A model generated the notes under the pieces. The model did no database searches. It had not been told where the DNA came from and was given only the letters and a program-made list of their open reading frames with translations. From Robiginitomaculum sp. (GTDB lineage: Bacteria; Pseudomonadota; Alphaproteobacteria; Caulobacterales; Maricaulaceae), in contig JAUZSF010000002.1 of NCBI GenBank assembly GCA_030949705.1, forward strand, positions 1 through 32,721: a stretch of DNA of 32,721 bases. The letters run 5' to 3'. Shown here piece by piece: positions 16,019-24,204 of the stretch (position 1 is the first letter of the stretch; each line of letters begins with the position of its first letter). Position numbers and translations under genes: made by a program.

Positions 16019-17491
16019 TTAGCCCGCCGCGGTTATGGGAATGGGGGTGATGACATTGCCCTGGGTGAAGACGATCTTGACGTGATCAATGGCATCCAGA
16101 TTCTCTATTGGATTGTCTGACAGCAGGATCATTTCGGCCAGCGCGCCTTGTTTGATCACCCCCAGGGCCGGGCCATCGGGTTCGAGGATTTGCCCAGGCA
16201 GGCTGGTGGCCATTTTCAGAACCCTCAGGTTCGACATGCCCAGGTCATTCAGGACGTGTAATTCCCGGATCAAGGAGGCCCCGGGCGTCAGGCCCGGAAC
16301 CCCATAATCCGTACCGGCAACCATGCGAATATTATGGTCTTGCATGGCCCGGATATTGGCGATCAGGTCTTCATGAAACTGTGGCATGCTCTTATTGACA
16401 TAAGAGGGTGTGAATCCATATTTTCCATAGTTTTCAATACCATCCGTCCAATCCGCCATGAGCGACTTATAGGTGCCGGGGGCCATTAATCTTCGTTCCA
16501 GCGGGGTTAGGGGCGGTTGTTTTGTCTTGCCGCGTATCATCCATTCCCAAATCTGCGCCGTGGTCACCACGGGCGTTTGTTTTTGTTCCAGCAGTTTGAG
16601 CATTTTATCATCAAAAATGCCCTGATAGGCTGGATGCATCAGGACATCAGCACCGTTGAGAACGGCTTCATAGGCATCGGAGGCCGCCGCCGCATGCACA
16701 TAAACGGGCTGCCCATGCTGGTGGCTGACCGCAATAATTTTTGCCACCTTTTCCGGGGACAGTTTGGGGGAGTTCAGGGGGATGACCCCATCAATAACGA
16801 TTTTGGTATGATGGGCCTTGCCATCAAAAAGGGCATTAAGAGCTTTAAAATCAATGCCATTTGGGTCGATTTGCAGAACCAGGTTTTTAATCGCCATCAT
16901 GCTCAGGGGCCAGGGGATCAGCGATTTCATCATGGGGATGGGGTGGCCGTTTTTTACCGTAATAATTCTGCCGGTATCATAGAGCCTTGGCCCGTGCTTG
17001 GCGGTGTTGAAGGGGGATTCCACAATTGGGCTGGCCAGGACAATACTGGTCACGCCGGCATAGAGATAGGCATCATATTCGTATTGTAACGGGTACAGGT
17101 CTTTGAGCGCTGAATCCCAGGGCGGCCGTCCGGAAGACATGCCAAAGTGTGTGTGAAAATCGATGAAGGCAGGCATGAGTACGCCGCCTGCACCGTCAAT
17201 AATCCGTATTGTATTTTGGCCTGAATTTTCAGGCAACATGTCATCGCTTTGATAGAGATGAGTGATGATGCCGTGCTCTATCTCGATGCCGGCATAGGCG
17301 GTCAGTGTCGGGTCTATGCCATCAAAAACGCGCACGTTCTTGATGAGGGTTGGCGTATTGCTGTTCTCCTGAACCTGAATAATTGCGCGGGTCTTGCCTG
17401 CATTCATCCAGTTAAAGGCCAGGATTGCCAACAGGAGAGCGACAAGCCCCCCTAAAATGATTGTCAGTGACCGACGAGAGATGGGCATCAT
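16019..17491 (-). CDS. Membrane-anchored amidohydrolase family protein
   Basis: The 490-residue protein is a metal-dependent hydrolase of the amidohydrolase superfamily, imidazolonepropionase-like branch. One N-terminal membrane helix (about 9-27, LTIILGGLVALLLAILAF) anchors it facing the periplasm or acts as an uncleaved signal. Metal-site motifs follow: DFHTHF (H113, H115), a lysine in HTKIVIDG that may be carbamylated, YVHAAAASD, LMHPAYQG, and AGTDYGVPG with the catalytic Asp. The C-terminus has the usual small beta domain (GALAEMILLSDNPIENLDAI). Two adjacent start codons (17491, 17488) cannot be separated. It stands alone, converging with the ThDP-enzyme gene and 217 bases from the gene upstream. 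Substrates in this branch include peptides and cyclic amides; none can be assigned. Confidence 0.88.
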   Translation of the reverse strand: MMPISRRSLTIILGGLVALLLAILAFNWMNAGKTRAIIQVQENSNTPTLIKNVRVFDGIDPTLTAYAGIEIEHGIITHLYQSDDMLPENSGQNTIRIIDGAGGVLMPAFIDFHTHFGMSSGRPPWDSALKDLYPLQYEYDAYLYAGVTSIVLASPIVESPFNTAKHGPRLYDTGRIITVKNGHPIPMMKSLIPWPLSMMAIKNLVLQIDPNGIDFKALNALFDGKAHHTKIVIDGVIPLNSPKLSPEKVAKIIAVSHQHGQPVYVHAAAASDAYEAVLNGADVLMHPAYQGIFDDKMLKLLEQKQTPVVTTAQIWEWMIRGKTKQPPLTPLERRLMAPGTYKSLMADWTDGIENYGKYGFTPSYVNKSMPQFHEDLIANIRAMQDHNIRMVAGTDYGVPGLTPGASLIRELHVLNDLGMSNLRVLKMATSLPGQILEPDGPALGVIKQGALAEMILLSDNPIENLDAIDHVKIVFTQGNVITPIPITAAG

Positions 17492-17708
17492 GGTTTACTC
17501 GATTACAAATGAATGCCTGGCCAATACCAGAATTGGATGCCGGTTGGCAAAGCCAGGATGCAAGGTCAGGTATTATATTACGCAGCCGGAAAAGGTATAT
17601 CCATAATTAGAAACGTCAAGGGGAGGGGGATTGCACAAAGAATTCCCCAGCCCAGAGGGCATGATAGCTGCGTTTTAAAACAGTTTTATTACAATAGAAG
17701 CCTTGCCC

Positions 17709-19088
17709 CTAAAGCACCTTGCCCGGGTTCATGATATTATCCGGGTCGAGTGCGGCCTTGATGGTGCGCATCATGGCCATGGCGCTGGGATGCTCTTCTT
17801 GCAAAAACTGTCGCTTACCCAGGCCAATGCCGTGTTCCCCGGTGCAGGTTCCTCCCGCCGCAATGGCCCGTTCCACCATGCGATTTACGGCGTCTTCAGC
17901 GGTTTTTAAGGCCGCCTCATCCCCCGGTTCTACCCAGAGCGTGGTGTGATAATTGCCATCGCCCACATGGCCGACTACGGCGGCCAGAATGCCATGATCG
18001 TCAAAATCCTGGCGGGTATCGGCAATGCTTTGTGCCAATTGCGATATGGGCACACAAACATCGGTGATCAGGCCCTTCTTGCCGGGATTCAGGGCCTTGG
18101 CGGCGTATAGCGCCTCATGGCGAGCCCGCCAGAGCTTTTTGCGTTCTTCCGGGCTGGTCGCGGCCTTAAAGCCTTTGCCGCCCAGCTCGTCCGCAATTTC
18201 GACAAAACGGCACTGGTCATCGGCGACACTGGCTTCGGTGCCATGAAATTCCAAAAACAGGGTGGGGGCGACTTCGTTTTCCAACCCGGCATAATGGTTG
18301 ACCGCAAAAATGGCCAGCTCATCCATCAATTCCATGCGCGCCAGCGGGATTTCACACTGGATGGCCAGCGTGACGGCATCCACCATATTTTGCACAGTAT
18401 CAAAGGCACAAACGCCCGAGGCCTCAACCTCGGGACGGCCATAAAGGCGCAATGTCAGCTCGGTAATGATACCCAGCGTACCTTCGGAGCCGACCAGTAA
18501 ATGAAGAAGATCATATCCGGCGGAGGATTTGCGCGCCCGCCCGCCCAGCTCGACAATGGAGCCATCGGCCAAGACCGCCTTTAACGCCAAGACATTTTCT
18601 TTCATGGCCCCATAGCGCAAGGTGGTGGTGCCCGAGGCACCGGTGGCCGCCATACCGCCAAGGGTGGCATCTGCCCCCGGATCCACCGGAAAATGCAGGC
18701 CCGTATCGCGCAAATATTCTTCCAACTGGCGGCGTTTCACCCCGGCCTGTACCGTTACATCCATATCTTCGGGGCGTACCTGCACCACCGCATCCATTTG
18801 GGACAGATCAATACAAACCCCGCCATAAATGGCATTCACATGGCCTTCCAGCGCCGTGCCGGCTCCAAAGGCAATGACGGGCGCTTTGTATTTGGCGCAC
18901 AGGGTGACGATTTTGGAAACGTCTTCGGTGCTGTGGGCAAAGGCCACCAGATCTGGCGCAGCGCACGGATGAAAGGATTCGTCCTGGCCATGTTGCTCCC
19001 GTATTGCCTGAGATGTGCTCAGCCGATCTCCCAATATATCGCCCAGCTCTGCGCTCAAGGCATCCAGATCAAATGCACGTTTGGTCAT
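17709..19088 (-). CDS. FAD-linked oxidase, probable D-lactate dehydrogenase (cytochrome)
   Basis: This 459-residue flavoprotein has the GlcD/DLD architecture. An N-terminal PCMH FAD-binding domain contains VIAFGAGTALEGHVN, the pyrophosphate loop DPGADATLGGMAATGASGT and LLVGSEGTLGIITELTLRL. The C-terminal domain carries the metal and substrate motifs VGHVGDGNYHTTLWV and CTGEHGIGLGKRQFL. Such enzymes oxidise D-lactate or related D-2-hydroxyacids to 2-oxoacids and pass electrons to the respiratory chain. It begins 15 bases after the rfbA stop, with GGAGA before the ATG, so it is probably transcribed with rfbBA, an odd partnership. Substrate is inferred from family only; glycolate or D-2-hydroxyglutarate are possible. 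Confidence 0.92.
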   Translation of the reverse strand: MTKRAFDLDALSAELGDILGDRLSTSQAIREQHGQDESFHPCAAPDLVAFAHSTEDVSKIVTLCAKYKAPVIAFGAGTALEGHVNAIYGGVCIDLSQMDAVVQVRPEDMDVTVQAGVKRRQLEEYLRDTGLHFPVDPGADATLGGMAATGASGTTTLRYGAMKENVLALKAVLADGSIVELGGRARKSSAGYDLLHLLVGSEGTLGIITELTLRLYGRPEVEASGVCAFDTVQNMVDAVTLAIQCEIPLARMELMDELAIFAVNHYAGLENEVAPTLFLEFHGTEASVADDQCRFVEIADELGGKGFKAATSPEERKKLWRARHEALYAAKALNPGKKGLITDVCVPISQLAQSIADTRQDFDDHGILAAVVGHVGDGNYHTTLWVEPGDEAALKTAEDAVNRMVERAIAAGGTCTGEHGIGLGKRQFLQEEHPSAMAMMRTIKAALDPDNIMNPGKVL

Positions 19089-19103
19089 TATGATTTCTCC
19101 GGG

Positions 19104-19985
19104 TTAGCCGATTTCGCGGGCGATGCGGCGCAAATAGGCCTGGTATTCGGTGTCCAGCCCATCATCGACCAGCGCCATGAATTCCGGCTTGCTGATAAAG
19201 CCCTTGCGATAGGCAATCTCTTCGGGGCAGGCGATTTTCAGGCCGGTGCGTTCCTCAACCACCTTGATAAACTGTCCGGCTTCATAAAGGGCGCTGTGCG
19301 ATCCCCCATCCAGCCAGGCCGTGCCCCGGTTCAGGCGAGACACATTCAGTTTGCCCATGGCCAGATAGGCCTTGTTGACGTCGGTAATTTCCAGCTCGCC
19401 CCGTGCCGACGGGGTCAGGGTTCTGGCAATTTCCAATACCTGGTCGTCATAAAAATACAGCCCTGGTACGGCCAGATTGGATTGTGGGGTTTCGGGCTTT
19501 TCCACCAGCGCCAGCGGGCGATCGTCCGCATCCAGCGTGACCACGCCAAAGGCGCTGGGGTTGGCCACTTCATAACCAAAAATGGTGGCACCGTCGTACG
19601 TGATGGCGGCGGATATATGTTCGGGCAGGCCGCTGCCATAAAAAATATTATCGCCCAGGATCAGGGCTACATTTGCGCCTTCAATATCATCGGCGGCAAT
19701 TTCAAAGCACTGGGCGATCCCGCCCGGCCTTTCCTGTGCGCGATAGGTGAATTGTACCCCCCACTGACTGCCATCACCCAACAGGCGTTGCAATTGGGGC
19801 AAGGCATCGGGCGAGGAAATCAGGACAAAATCACGCATCCCCACCAGCATCATAATGCTAAGGGGATAATAGATCATCGGCTTGTCATAAATGGGCAGCA
19901 AATGTTTGTTGACCGCATGGGTCAACGGATAAAGGCGGCTGCCGGTGCCGCCAGCCAGTATGATGGTTTTCCAGGGTTTTCCCAT
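19104..19985 (-). CDS. rfbA: Glucose-1-phosphate thymidylyltransferase
   Basis: The 293-residue RmlA/RfbA makes dTDP-glucose from dTTP and glucose-1-phosphate, the first step to dTDP-rhamnose and other deoxysugars. The nucleotide-binding signature is ILAGGTGSRLYPLT (9-22), followed by HLLPIYDKPMIYYPLS. The substrate segment is ERPGGIAQCFEIAADD and the metal-site Asp is in LILGDNIFYG. Near the C-terminus, NRGTAWLDGGSHSALYEAGQ is characteristic. Length is standard. It starts 18 bases after the rfbB stop and is followed 15 bases later by the FAD-linked dehydrogenase. No rfbC or rfbD lies in the window, so the final sugar is unknown. Confidence 0.97.
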   Translation of the reverse strand: MGKPWKTIILAGGTGSRLYPLTHAVNKHLLPIYDKPMIYYPLSIMMLVGMRDFVLISSPDALPQLQRLLGDGSQWGVQFTYRAQERPGGIAQCFEIAADDIEGANVALILGDNIFYGSGLPEHISAAITYDGATIFGYEVANPSAFGVVTLDADDRPLALVEKPETPQSNLAVPGLYFYDDQVLEIARTLTPSARGELEITDVNKAYLAMGKLNVSRLNRGTAWLDGGSHSALYEAGQFIKVVEERTGLKIACPEEIAYRKGFISKPEFMALVDDGLDTEYQAYLRRIAREIG

Positions 19986-20003
19986 TACCAGTATCGTGTC
20001 CCC

Positions 20004-21056
20004 TTATTGTTTTTCTTCGCCCAACCCCAGGCGCTTTATATTTTCCGCACCTTCGCGCCACCAGCTCTGGTTATCAAGGTACCATTTTACCATTTTTCGC
20101 ATGCCTTGGGTAAAGGTCAGGGATGGCTCCCAGCCAAGGTCGGCCTTGATCTTGGTGGCGTCAATGGCATAGCGAAAATCATGGCCGGGGCGGTCTTTGG
20201 TAAAGCGCAGCTGTTCGGCGTAAGGTTTGCCATCGGCGCGGGGGCGCATCTCGTCCAAAATGGTGCAAATGGTGTTGGCCAGATCCAGATTGGAAACCTC
20301 GGCATTGCCGCCCACATTATATTTTTCACCGACCTTGCCGTTGTTGGCAATGGTGATCAGCGCGGATACATGGTCATCCACATAAAGCCAGTCTCGCACA
20401 TTTTCGCCGCGGCCATAAATGGGGATAGGTCGATCAATCAGGGCATTGCGAATAATGGTGGGCAAAAACTTTTCACCGTTTTGAAACGGTCCGTAATTGT
20501 TGGAACAATTGGTAATTATAGTCGGTAAATCAAAAGTTTCGCACCAGGCACGGGTCAAATGATCGGCTGAGGCCTTGCTGGCTGCATAAGGTGAATTTGG
20601 CTGATAGGGCGTGGTTTCGCTAAAACTGCCGGAGGGGCCCAGCGAGCCATAAACCTCGTCGGTGGAAACGGTCAGAAAGCGAAAGCGCTCCTGTGCCTCT
20701 GGTGGCAATGATTTCCAGTATTTCAGGGCCGCATCCAGCAACACAAAGGTGCCGCGAATATTGGTGTCGATAAAGGCCCCCGGCCCATCGATCGAGCGAT
20801 CCACATGGCTTTCTGCGGCCAAATGCAACACCACGTCCGGGGCAAAATCCATAAACGCTCGGCCCATGGCCCCGGCATCGGCAATATCGGCGCGCAAAAA
20901 CGTGTAACCGGGCGCATCGGCTACATCGGCAATGGTGCGCGGATCGCCAGCATAGGTCAGCTTGTCAATGTTCAGGACATGGTGCCCGGCCTTGACCAGA
21001 TGGCGCACCGCCGCCGAACCAATAAAGCCAGCACCGCCGGTAACCAGATATTTCAC
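20004..21056 (-). CDS. rfbB: dTDP-glucose 4,6-dehydratase
   Basis: The 350-residue RmlB is a short-chain dehydrogenase/reductase that converts dTDP-glucose to dTDP-4-keto-6-deoxyglucose using bound NAD. The Rossmann motif is GGAGFIG (7-13). The catalytic set is T132-D133-E134 in STDEVYGSLG and Y157/K161 in SPYAASKAS. NNYGPFQNGEKFLP and RPGHDFRYAID are family signatures. Translation starts at a GTG (21056), with GGAG seven bases upstream. It is the first gene of the minus-strand unit rfbB-rfbA-FAD dehydrogenase. Together with RfbA it supplies the intermediate for rhamnose or amino-deoxysugars of surface polysaccharide. Confidence 0.97.
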   Translation of the reverse strand: MKYLVTGGAGFIGSAAVRHLVKAGHHVLNIDKLTYAGDPRTIADVADAPGYTFLRADIADAGAMGRAFMDFAPDVVLHLAAESHVDRSIDGPGAFIDTNIRGTFVLLDAALKYWKSLPPEAQERFRFLTVSTDEVYGSLGPSGSFSETTPYQPNSPYAASKASADHLTRAWCETFDLPTIITNCSNNYGPFQNGEKFLPTIIRNALIDRPIPIYGRGENVRDWLYVDDHVSALITIANNGKVGEKYNVGGNAEVSNLDLANTICTILDEMRPRADGKPYAEQLRFTKDRPGHDFRYAIDATKIKADLGWEPSLTFTQGMRKMVKWYLDNQSWWREGAENIKRLGLGEEKQ

Positions 21057-21206
21057 GATACTGCTCCGCGCCTAAACCTGTTAACCCGTTCTCTATCCAG
21101 TTTATATCCTTCACGCAACTGAAGGCCCGGCGTATCGGTACTCCAGAGATGCATTCGCCCGCAATGGTTCATTGATCGTTCAGGCCGCTTGCGCTAAACC
21201 GCCATT

Positions 21207-21749
21207 ATGAAAACGCTGATAATCGCTTTGCTTGCCCTTTTTACGGTTCCTCTGGTCGCTTTTGCGGATGAAGCCGAACCCAAACGGGTGGAATTTGGAC
21301 CGTCGGAACCTCTGATGGTTGAAACTCAAAATGGGCCGGTATCTTTTTTGGTAGAATTTGCCAATACCGATGAAGAACGGGCCCAGGGCCTGATGTTTCG
21401 AACTGAACTGGCCGATAATGCCGGCATGCTGTTTGATTTTGATGGCCCGCGCCAGGTCAATATGTGGATGAAAAACACCCTTATTCCTCTGGATATGATT
21501 TTTATTGGGGCCGATGGTCATATCATCTCGATCGCCCGCAACGCCCGGCCCAAATCCCTGCGCACCATCCCGTCCGGCGGTATGGCGGCGGCGGTCTTGG
21601 AGATTTCCGGTGGCGGGGCGCGTAAACATGGTATTGCGCGTGGCGATCTGGTTCGCCATGCCATGTTCGGTAATGCGCCTGATGCTGTGGAAGATGCAGA
21701 GAAAGACTTGCCGGACGAGGCCAAGGCCCCTAAGAGAACGCCAGACTAA
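21207..21749 (+). CDS. Secreted DUF192 family protein
   Basis: The 180-residue product has a signal peptide ([20 protein letters not shown]) and one DUF192 domain (about 40-155), with the family segments [35 protein letters not shown] and [17 protein letters not shown]192 proteins are small beta-barrel periplasmic proteins of unknown function, common in bacteria and archaea. The last 25 residues are charged and low in complexity. The gene is divergent from rfbB (150 bases between starts) and followed nine bases later by tRNA-Pro. Confidence 0.9.
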   Translation: MKTLIIALLALFTVPLVAFADEAEPKRVEFGPSEPLMVETQNGPVSFLVEFANTDEERAQGLMFRTELADNAGMLFDFDGPRQVNMWMKNTLIPLDMIFIGADGHIISIARNARPKSLRTIPSGGMAAAVLEISGGGARKHGIARGDLVRHAMFGNAPDAVEDAEKDLPDEAKAPKRTPD

Positions 21750-21757
21750 CCCATTGG

Positions 21758-21834
21758 CGGGGAGTGGCGCAGCCTGGTAGCGCATCTGCTTTGGGAGCAG
21801 AGGGTCGCAAGTTCGAATCTTGTCTCCCCGACCA
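21758..21834 (+). tRNA. tRNA-Pro (TGG)
   Basis: The sequence folds as a full tRNA with acceptor CGGGGAG paired with CTCCCCG, D-arm GCGCAGCCTGGTAGCGC, anticodon loop TTTGGGA (anticodon TGG), T-loop GTTCGAATC and an encoded CCA. Length is 77 bases. Confidence 0.96.
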
Positions 21835-21839
21835 AATAG

Positions 21840-21869
21840 AGGCCGATCACACTGTGGTCGGCCTTTTTT
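21840..21869 (+). terminator. Rho-independent terminator after tRNA-Pro
   Basis: AGGCCGATCAC (21840-21850) pairs with GTGGTCGGCCT (21854-21864), with one weak pair, across a 3-base loop and runs into six Ts. It lies five bases after the tRNA CCA end. Confidence 0.92.
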
Positions 21870-21939
21870 CTGGTTTGACCATGGGGCAAAGCGCCTTATA
21901 AATGGGCTTTGAAACGGGTCCGTTTACAGGAAAACCACG

Positions 21940-22245
21940 ATGACAGCCCTGATTTTTCAACCGGCAAAAAACGCCATGCAATCCGGCCGCGCCCGCACCA
22001 AGGACTGGGTGCTGAAGTTTGAGCCATCGGCACCGCGGTGTGTTGATCCGCTCATGGGCTGGACCGGTACCACGGATATGAGCGGCCAGGTCACCCTGAC
22101 GTTCAAAACCCGCGAAGAGGCAGAACGCTTTGCCAAGGCCCACGAGCTGGAATACGAGATTGTGGCCACCGCACCGCGCAAACGTCTGTCCAAAAGCTAT
22201 GCTGATAACTTTCGCGCCGACAAAAAACAGACCTGGACCCATTAA
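21940..22245 (+). CDS. NDUFS4-like complex I accessory subunit (ETC complex I subunit family)
   Basis: The 101-residue protein matches the conserved region of the NADH dehydrogenase accessory subunit NDUFS4 (18 kDa / AQDQ), found in mitochondria and alphaproteobacteria. Visible family features are IFQPAKNAMQSGRARTKDW near the N-terminus, DPLMGWTGTTDMSGQVTLTF in the middle and EEAERFAKAHELEYEI, then a basic RKRLSKSYADNF tail. It binds at the peripheral arm of complex I near the FMN-containing module. The gene lies between tRNA-Pro and tRNA-Arg, away from any nuo operon, as is usual for this subunit. Confidence 0.92.
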   Translation: MTALIFQPAKNAMQSGRARTKDWVLKFEPSAPRCVDPLMGWTGTTDMSGQVTLTFKTREEAERFAKAHELEYEIVATAPRKRLSKSYADNFRADKKQTWTH

Positions 22246-22268
22246 CGGCCAGATTTATCGCGCTTTAC

Positions 22269-22345
22269 GGTCCCGTAGCTCAACTGGATAGAGCAGCCGC
22301 CTTCTAAGCGGCAGGTTGAAGGTTCGAGTCCTTCCGGGATCACCA
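22269..22345 (+). tRNA. tRNA-Arg (TCT)
   Basis: The cloverleaf has acceptor GGTCCCG paired with CGGGATC (one G-T pair), D-arm GCTCAACTGGATAGAGC, anticodon loop CTTCTAA (anticodon TCT), T-loop GGTTCGAGTCC and encoded CCA. Length is 77 bases. Confidence 0.96.
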
Positions 22346-22357
22346 TTTCTGGAATAT

Positions 22358-22831
22358 CTAGCTGGTGTCTCCGGCCGGATTAAAGTGAAACGCCTTCAGA
22401 TCATAACAGCGGATTTTATTGTTGTTGCCTCGCAAAGTGCAATAGCGCTCGGGTACAGGGCTGGCTCCGACCTGGGTAGTGAAAATCCAGGCGCCAACCT
22501 TTGGCAGATGAACGGACTTGCCTATGATTAAATGGTGCGCAAAGCCTTTGTCTGCCAAAACGCGTTGCAACAGCGCAAAATCACTGCTTCCGAGCGCCCA
22601 GCCAGGTCGGCTGCGATCCCGGCGCATGACGAAAATCGCTGTTTTTTCCTGCTTGTTTTTATAATAGCGGCATTTGATCTGGTATGCGAGAGTCGTAACC
22701 AGCACACCTACTGGCTGGCAGGATATGCGGTTGTCTTTCAACTTGGCTGCCAGTGCCCCCTGTTGCATGCCCTGTGCCGATGCGTGCGCGGCGGCCATGA
22801 GCATGGCAATCAGTATGATTATTTGCTTCAT
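22358..22831 (-). CDS. Small secreted protein of unknown function
   Basis: I do not recognise the family. The 157-residue product starts with a clear signal peptide (MKQIIILIAMLMAAAHASAQ, cleavage near AHASA). The mature part is basic and carries four cysteines (in ISCQPVG, IKCRYY, RYCTLRG and IRCYD), spaced to allow two disulfides in the periplasm. An upstream in-frame ATG at 22852 would add seven residues; the start at 22831 gives a better signal peptide. The gene is convergent with tRNA-Arg and followed by no obvious terminator. Codon use looks like the neighbours. Confidence 0.7.
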   Translation of the reverse strand: MKQIIILIAMLMAAAHASAQGMQQGALAAKLKDNRISCQPVGVLVTTLAYQIKCRYYKNKQEKTAIFVMRRDRSRPGWALGSSDFALLQRVLADKGFAHHLIIGKSVHLPKVGAWIFTTQVGASPVPERYCTLRGNNNKIRCYDLKAFHFNPAGDTS

Positions 22832-23028
22832 CACGTGCTTCCCCTGCGTCAATCAGACCAGGATTTTAGCAATTTTCGTCGTATCTTGGAACCGGTTTCA
22901 CAAGAGCCCTGATTTTGGCGTTATTTTCACCATCATCCTGGCCTCCAGTCTGGGCATCCATCCAACCGGATACTGGCTGGAATTTACCCTTGCGGAAGCG
23001 AGGGGTGGTGTGACGGCATTATGGTGGT

Positions 23029-24204
23029 TTAGGCGAGCGTGCCCAATCCCTGTTCCAGATTAGCAATCAGGTCGTCGGCATCTTCCAGACCGATGGAAAA
23101 ACGGACCAGCGGCCCGGGCGCGCTCCAGCTACCGGCGGTGCGCTTGATTTGTGGGTCGCAATGGATGACCAGGCTTTCAAAGCCGCCCCAGGAAAAACCA
23201 ATGCCAAATAAGGACAACGCATTGACAAAGTCATGCACTTTTTCTGGCGGCACCGGGTTCAGGATAATGGAAAAGAGCCCTGAGGCGCCGGTAAAATCGC
23301 GTTTCCACAGCGCATGATCCGGGTGTTCGGGCAAAGCCGGGTGCAATACGCGCATCACCTCATCCCGCCCGCTTAGCCATTGCGCGATTTTCAGGGCGCT
23401 TTGTTGTTGGTGCGCCAAGCGTACCCCCATGGTGCGCATGCCGCGCAAGGTCAGATAGGCATCATCAGGCGAAACCGTATTGCCGTTTAAAAACGCATAC
23501 TGGTGCATTAATTTGGCACCTGCTTCATCGCGAGAGGCCACGGCCCCCATCAACACGTCCGAATGCCCGGTATGATATTTGGTTGCCGCCTGAATGGAAT
23601 AATCAATACCCATTTCCAGCGGTTTTAGGAACCACCCCGCACCCCAGGTATTGTCGACCAGGGTGGGAATGCTGCGCGCCTGTGCCAGTGCGGCAATGGC
23701 GGGCAGGTCATTAATCTCCAATGTCAGCGAGCCTGGGCTTTCCAGAAAAATGGCGCAGGTGTTGTCGCGGATCTGGCTTTGCAGGTCGGTCCCGGCGCGG
23801 GGGTCAAAATATTCTATTTCCAAACCCCGTGTGGTCAGAATCTGATCACAAAAATTGCGCGTCGGGCCATAAACACTATCGGTGATCAGCATATGTCCGC
23901 CGGGCTTGGAAACCGCCGATAGTGCCAGCGTACAGGCGGCCAAACCGGAGGGGGCCAGCACCGTGCCGGCGGCACCTTCCAGATCGGAGATGGCCTCACA
24001 AAGCGCGCTTTGCGTGGCGGTGCCATAACGCCCGTAATAGCGCTGTTCAGGGCGGCGGGCATAAAGATCTTCGGCCCGTTCAAAAAGGATGGTCGAGGCG
24101 CGCTCCACCGGTGGATTGACCAGATCTTTTTCCATGCCCTTTACCTTGCGGGCGGCGTGGACCAGACGGGTGTTTGGCCCTTTGGGCGATTGCGGTGCGC
24201 TCAT
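23029..24204 (-). CDS. metC: Cystathionine beta-lyase
   Basis: The 391-residue protein is a Cys/Met-metabolism PLP enzyme, converting cystathionine to homocysteine, pyruvate and ammonia in methionine synthesis. It has RYYGRYGTATQSALCEAISDLEG, the cofactor-binding PSGLAACTLAL and TLVDNTWGAGWFL, and the PLP lysine K209 in QAATKYHTGHSDVLMG. The C-terminal FGIGFSWGGFESLVI and VRFSIGLEDADDLI are typical of MetC rather than the gamma-synthase branch. Its start overlaps the cysK stop by four bases (ATGA), so the two are translationally coupled. Distinguishing lyase from related PLP enzymes by motif alone is fairly, not fully, certain. Confidence 0.9.
   Translation of the reverse strand: MSAPQSPKGPNTRLVHAARKVKGMEKDLVNPPVERASTILFERAEDLYARRPEQRYYGRYGTATQSALCEAISDLEGAAGTVLAPSGLAACTLALSAVSKPGGHMLITDSVYGPTRNFCDQILTTRGLEIEYFDPRAGTDLQSQIRDNTCAIFLESPGSLTLEINDLPAIAALAQARSIPTLVDNTWGAGWFLKPLEMGIDYSIQAATKYHTGHSDVLMGAVASRDEAGAKLMHQYAFLNGNTVSPDDAYLTLRGMRTMGVRLAHQQQSALKIAQWLSGRDEVMRVLHPALPEHPDHALWKRDFTGASGLFSIILNPVPPEKVHDFVNALSLFGIGFSWGGFESLVIHCDPQIKRTAGSWSAPGPLVRFSIGLEDADDLIANLEQGLGTLA

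Noticed and set aside
18693..20528. Plus-strand open frame of 611 codons
   Set aside because: It lies antisense to rfbB, rfbA and the FAD-linked dehydrogenase, all recognisable by motif. Its composition (many His, Gln, Phe, Gly, Ile) is typical of a shadow frame and it contains no family motif.
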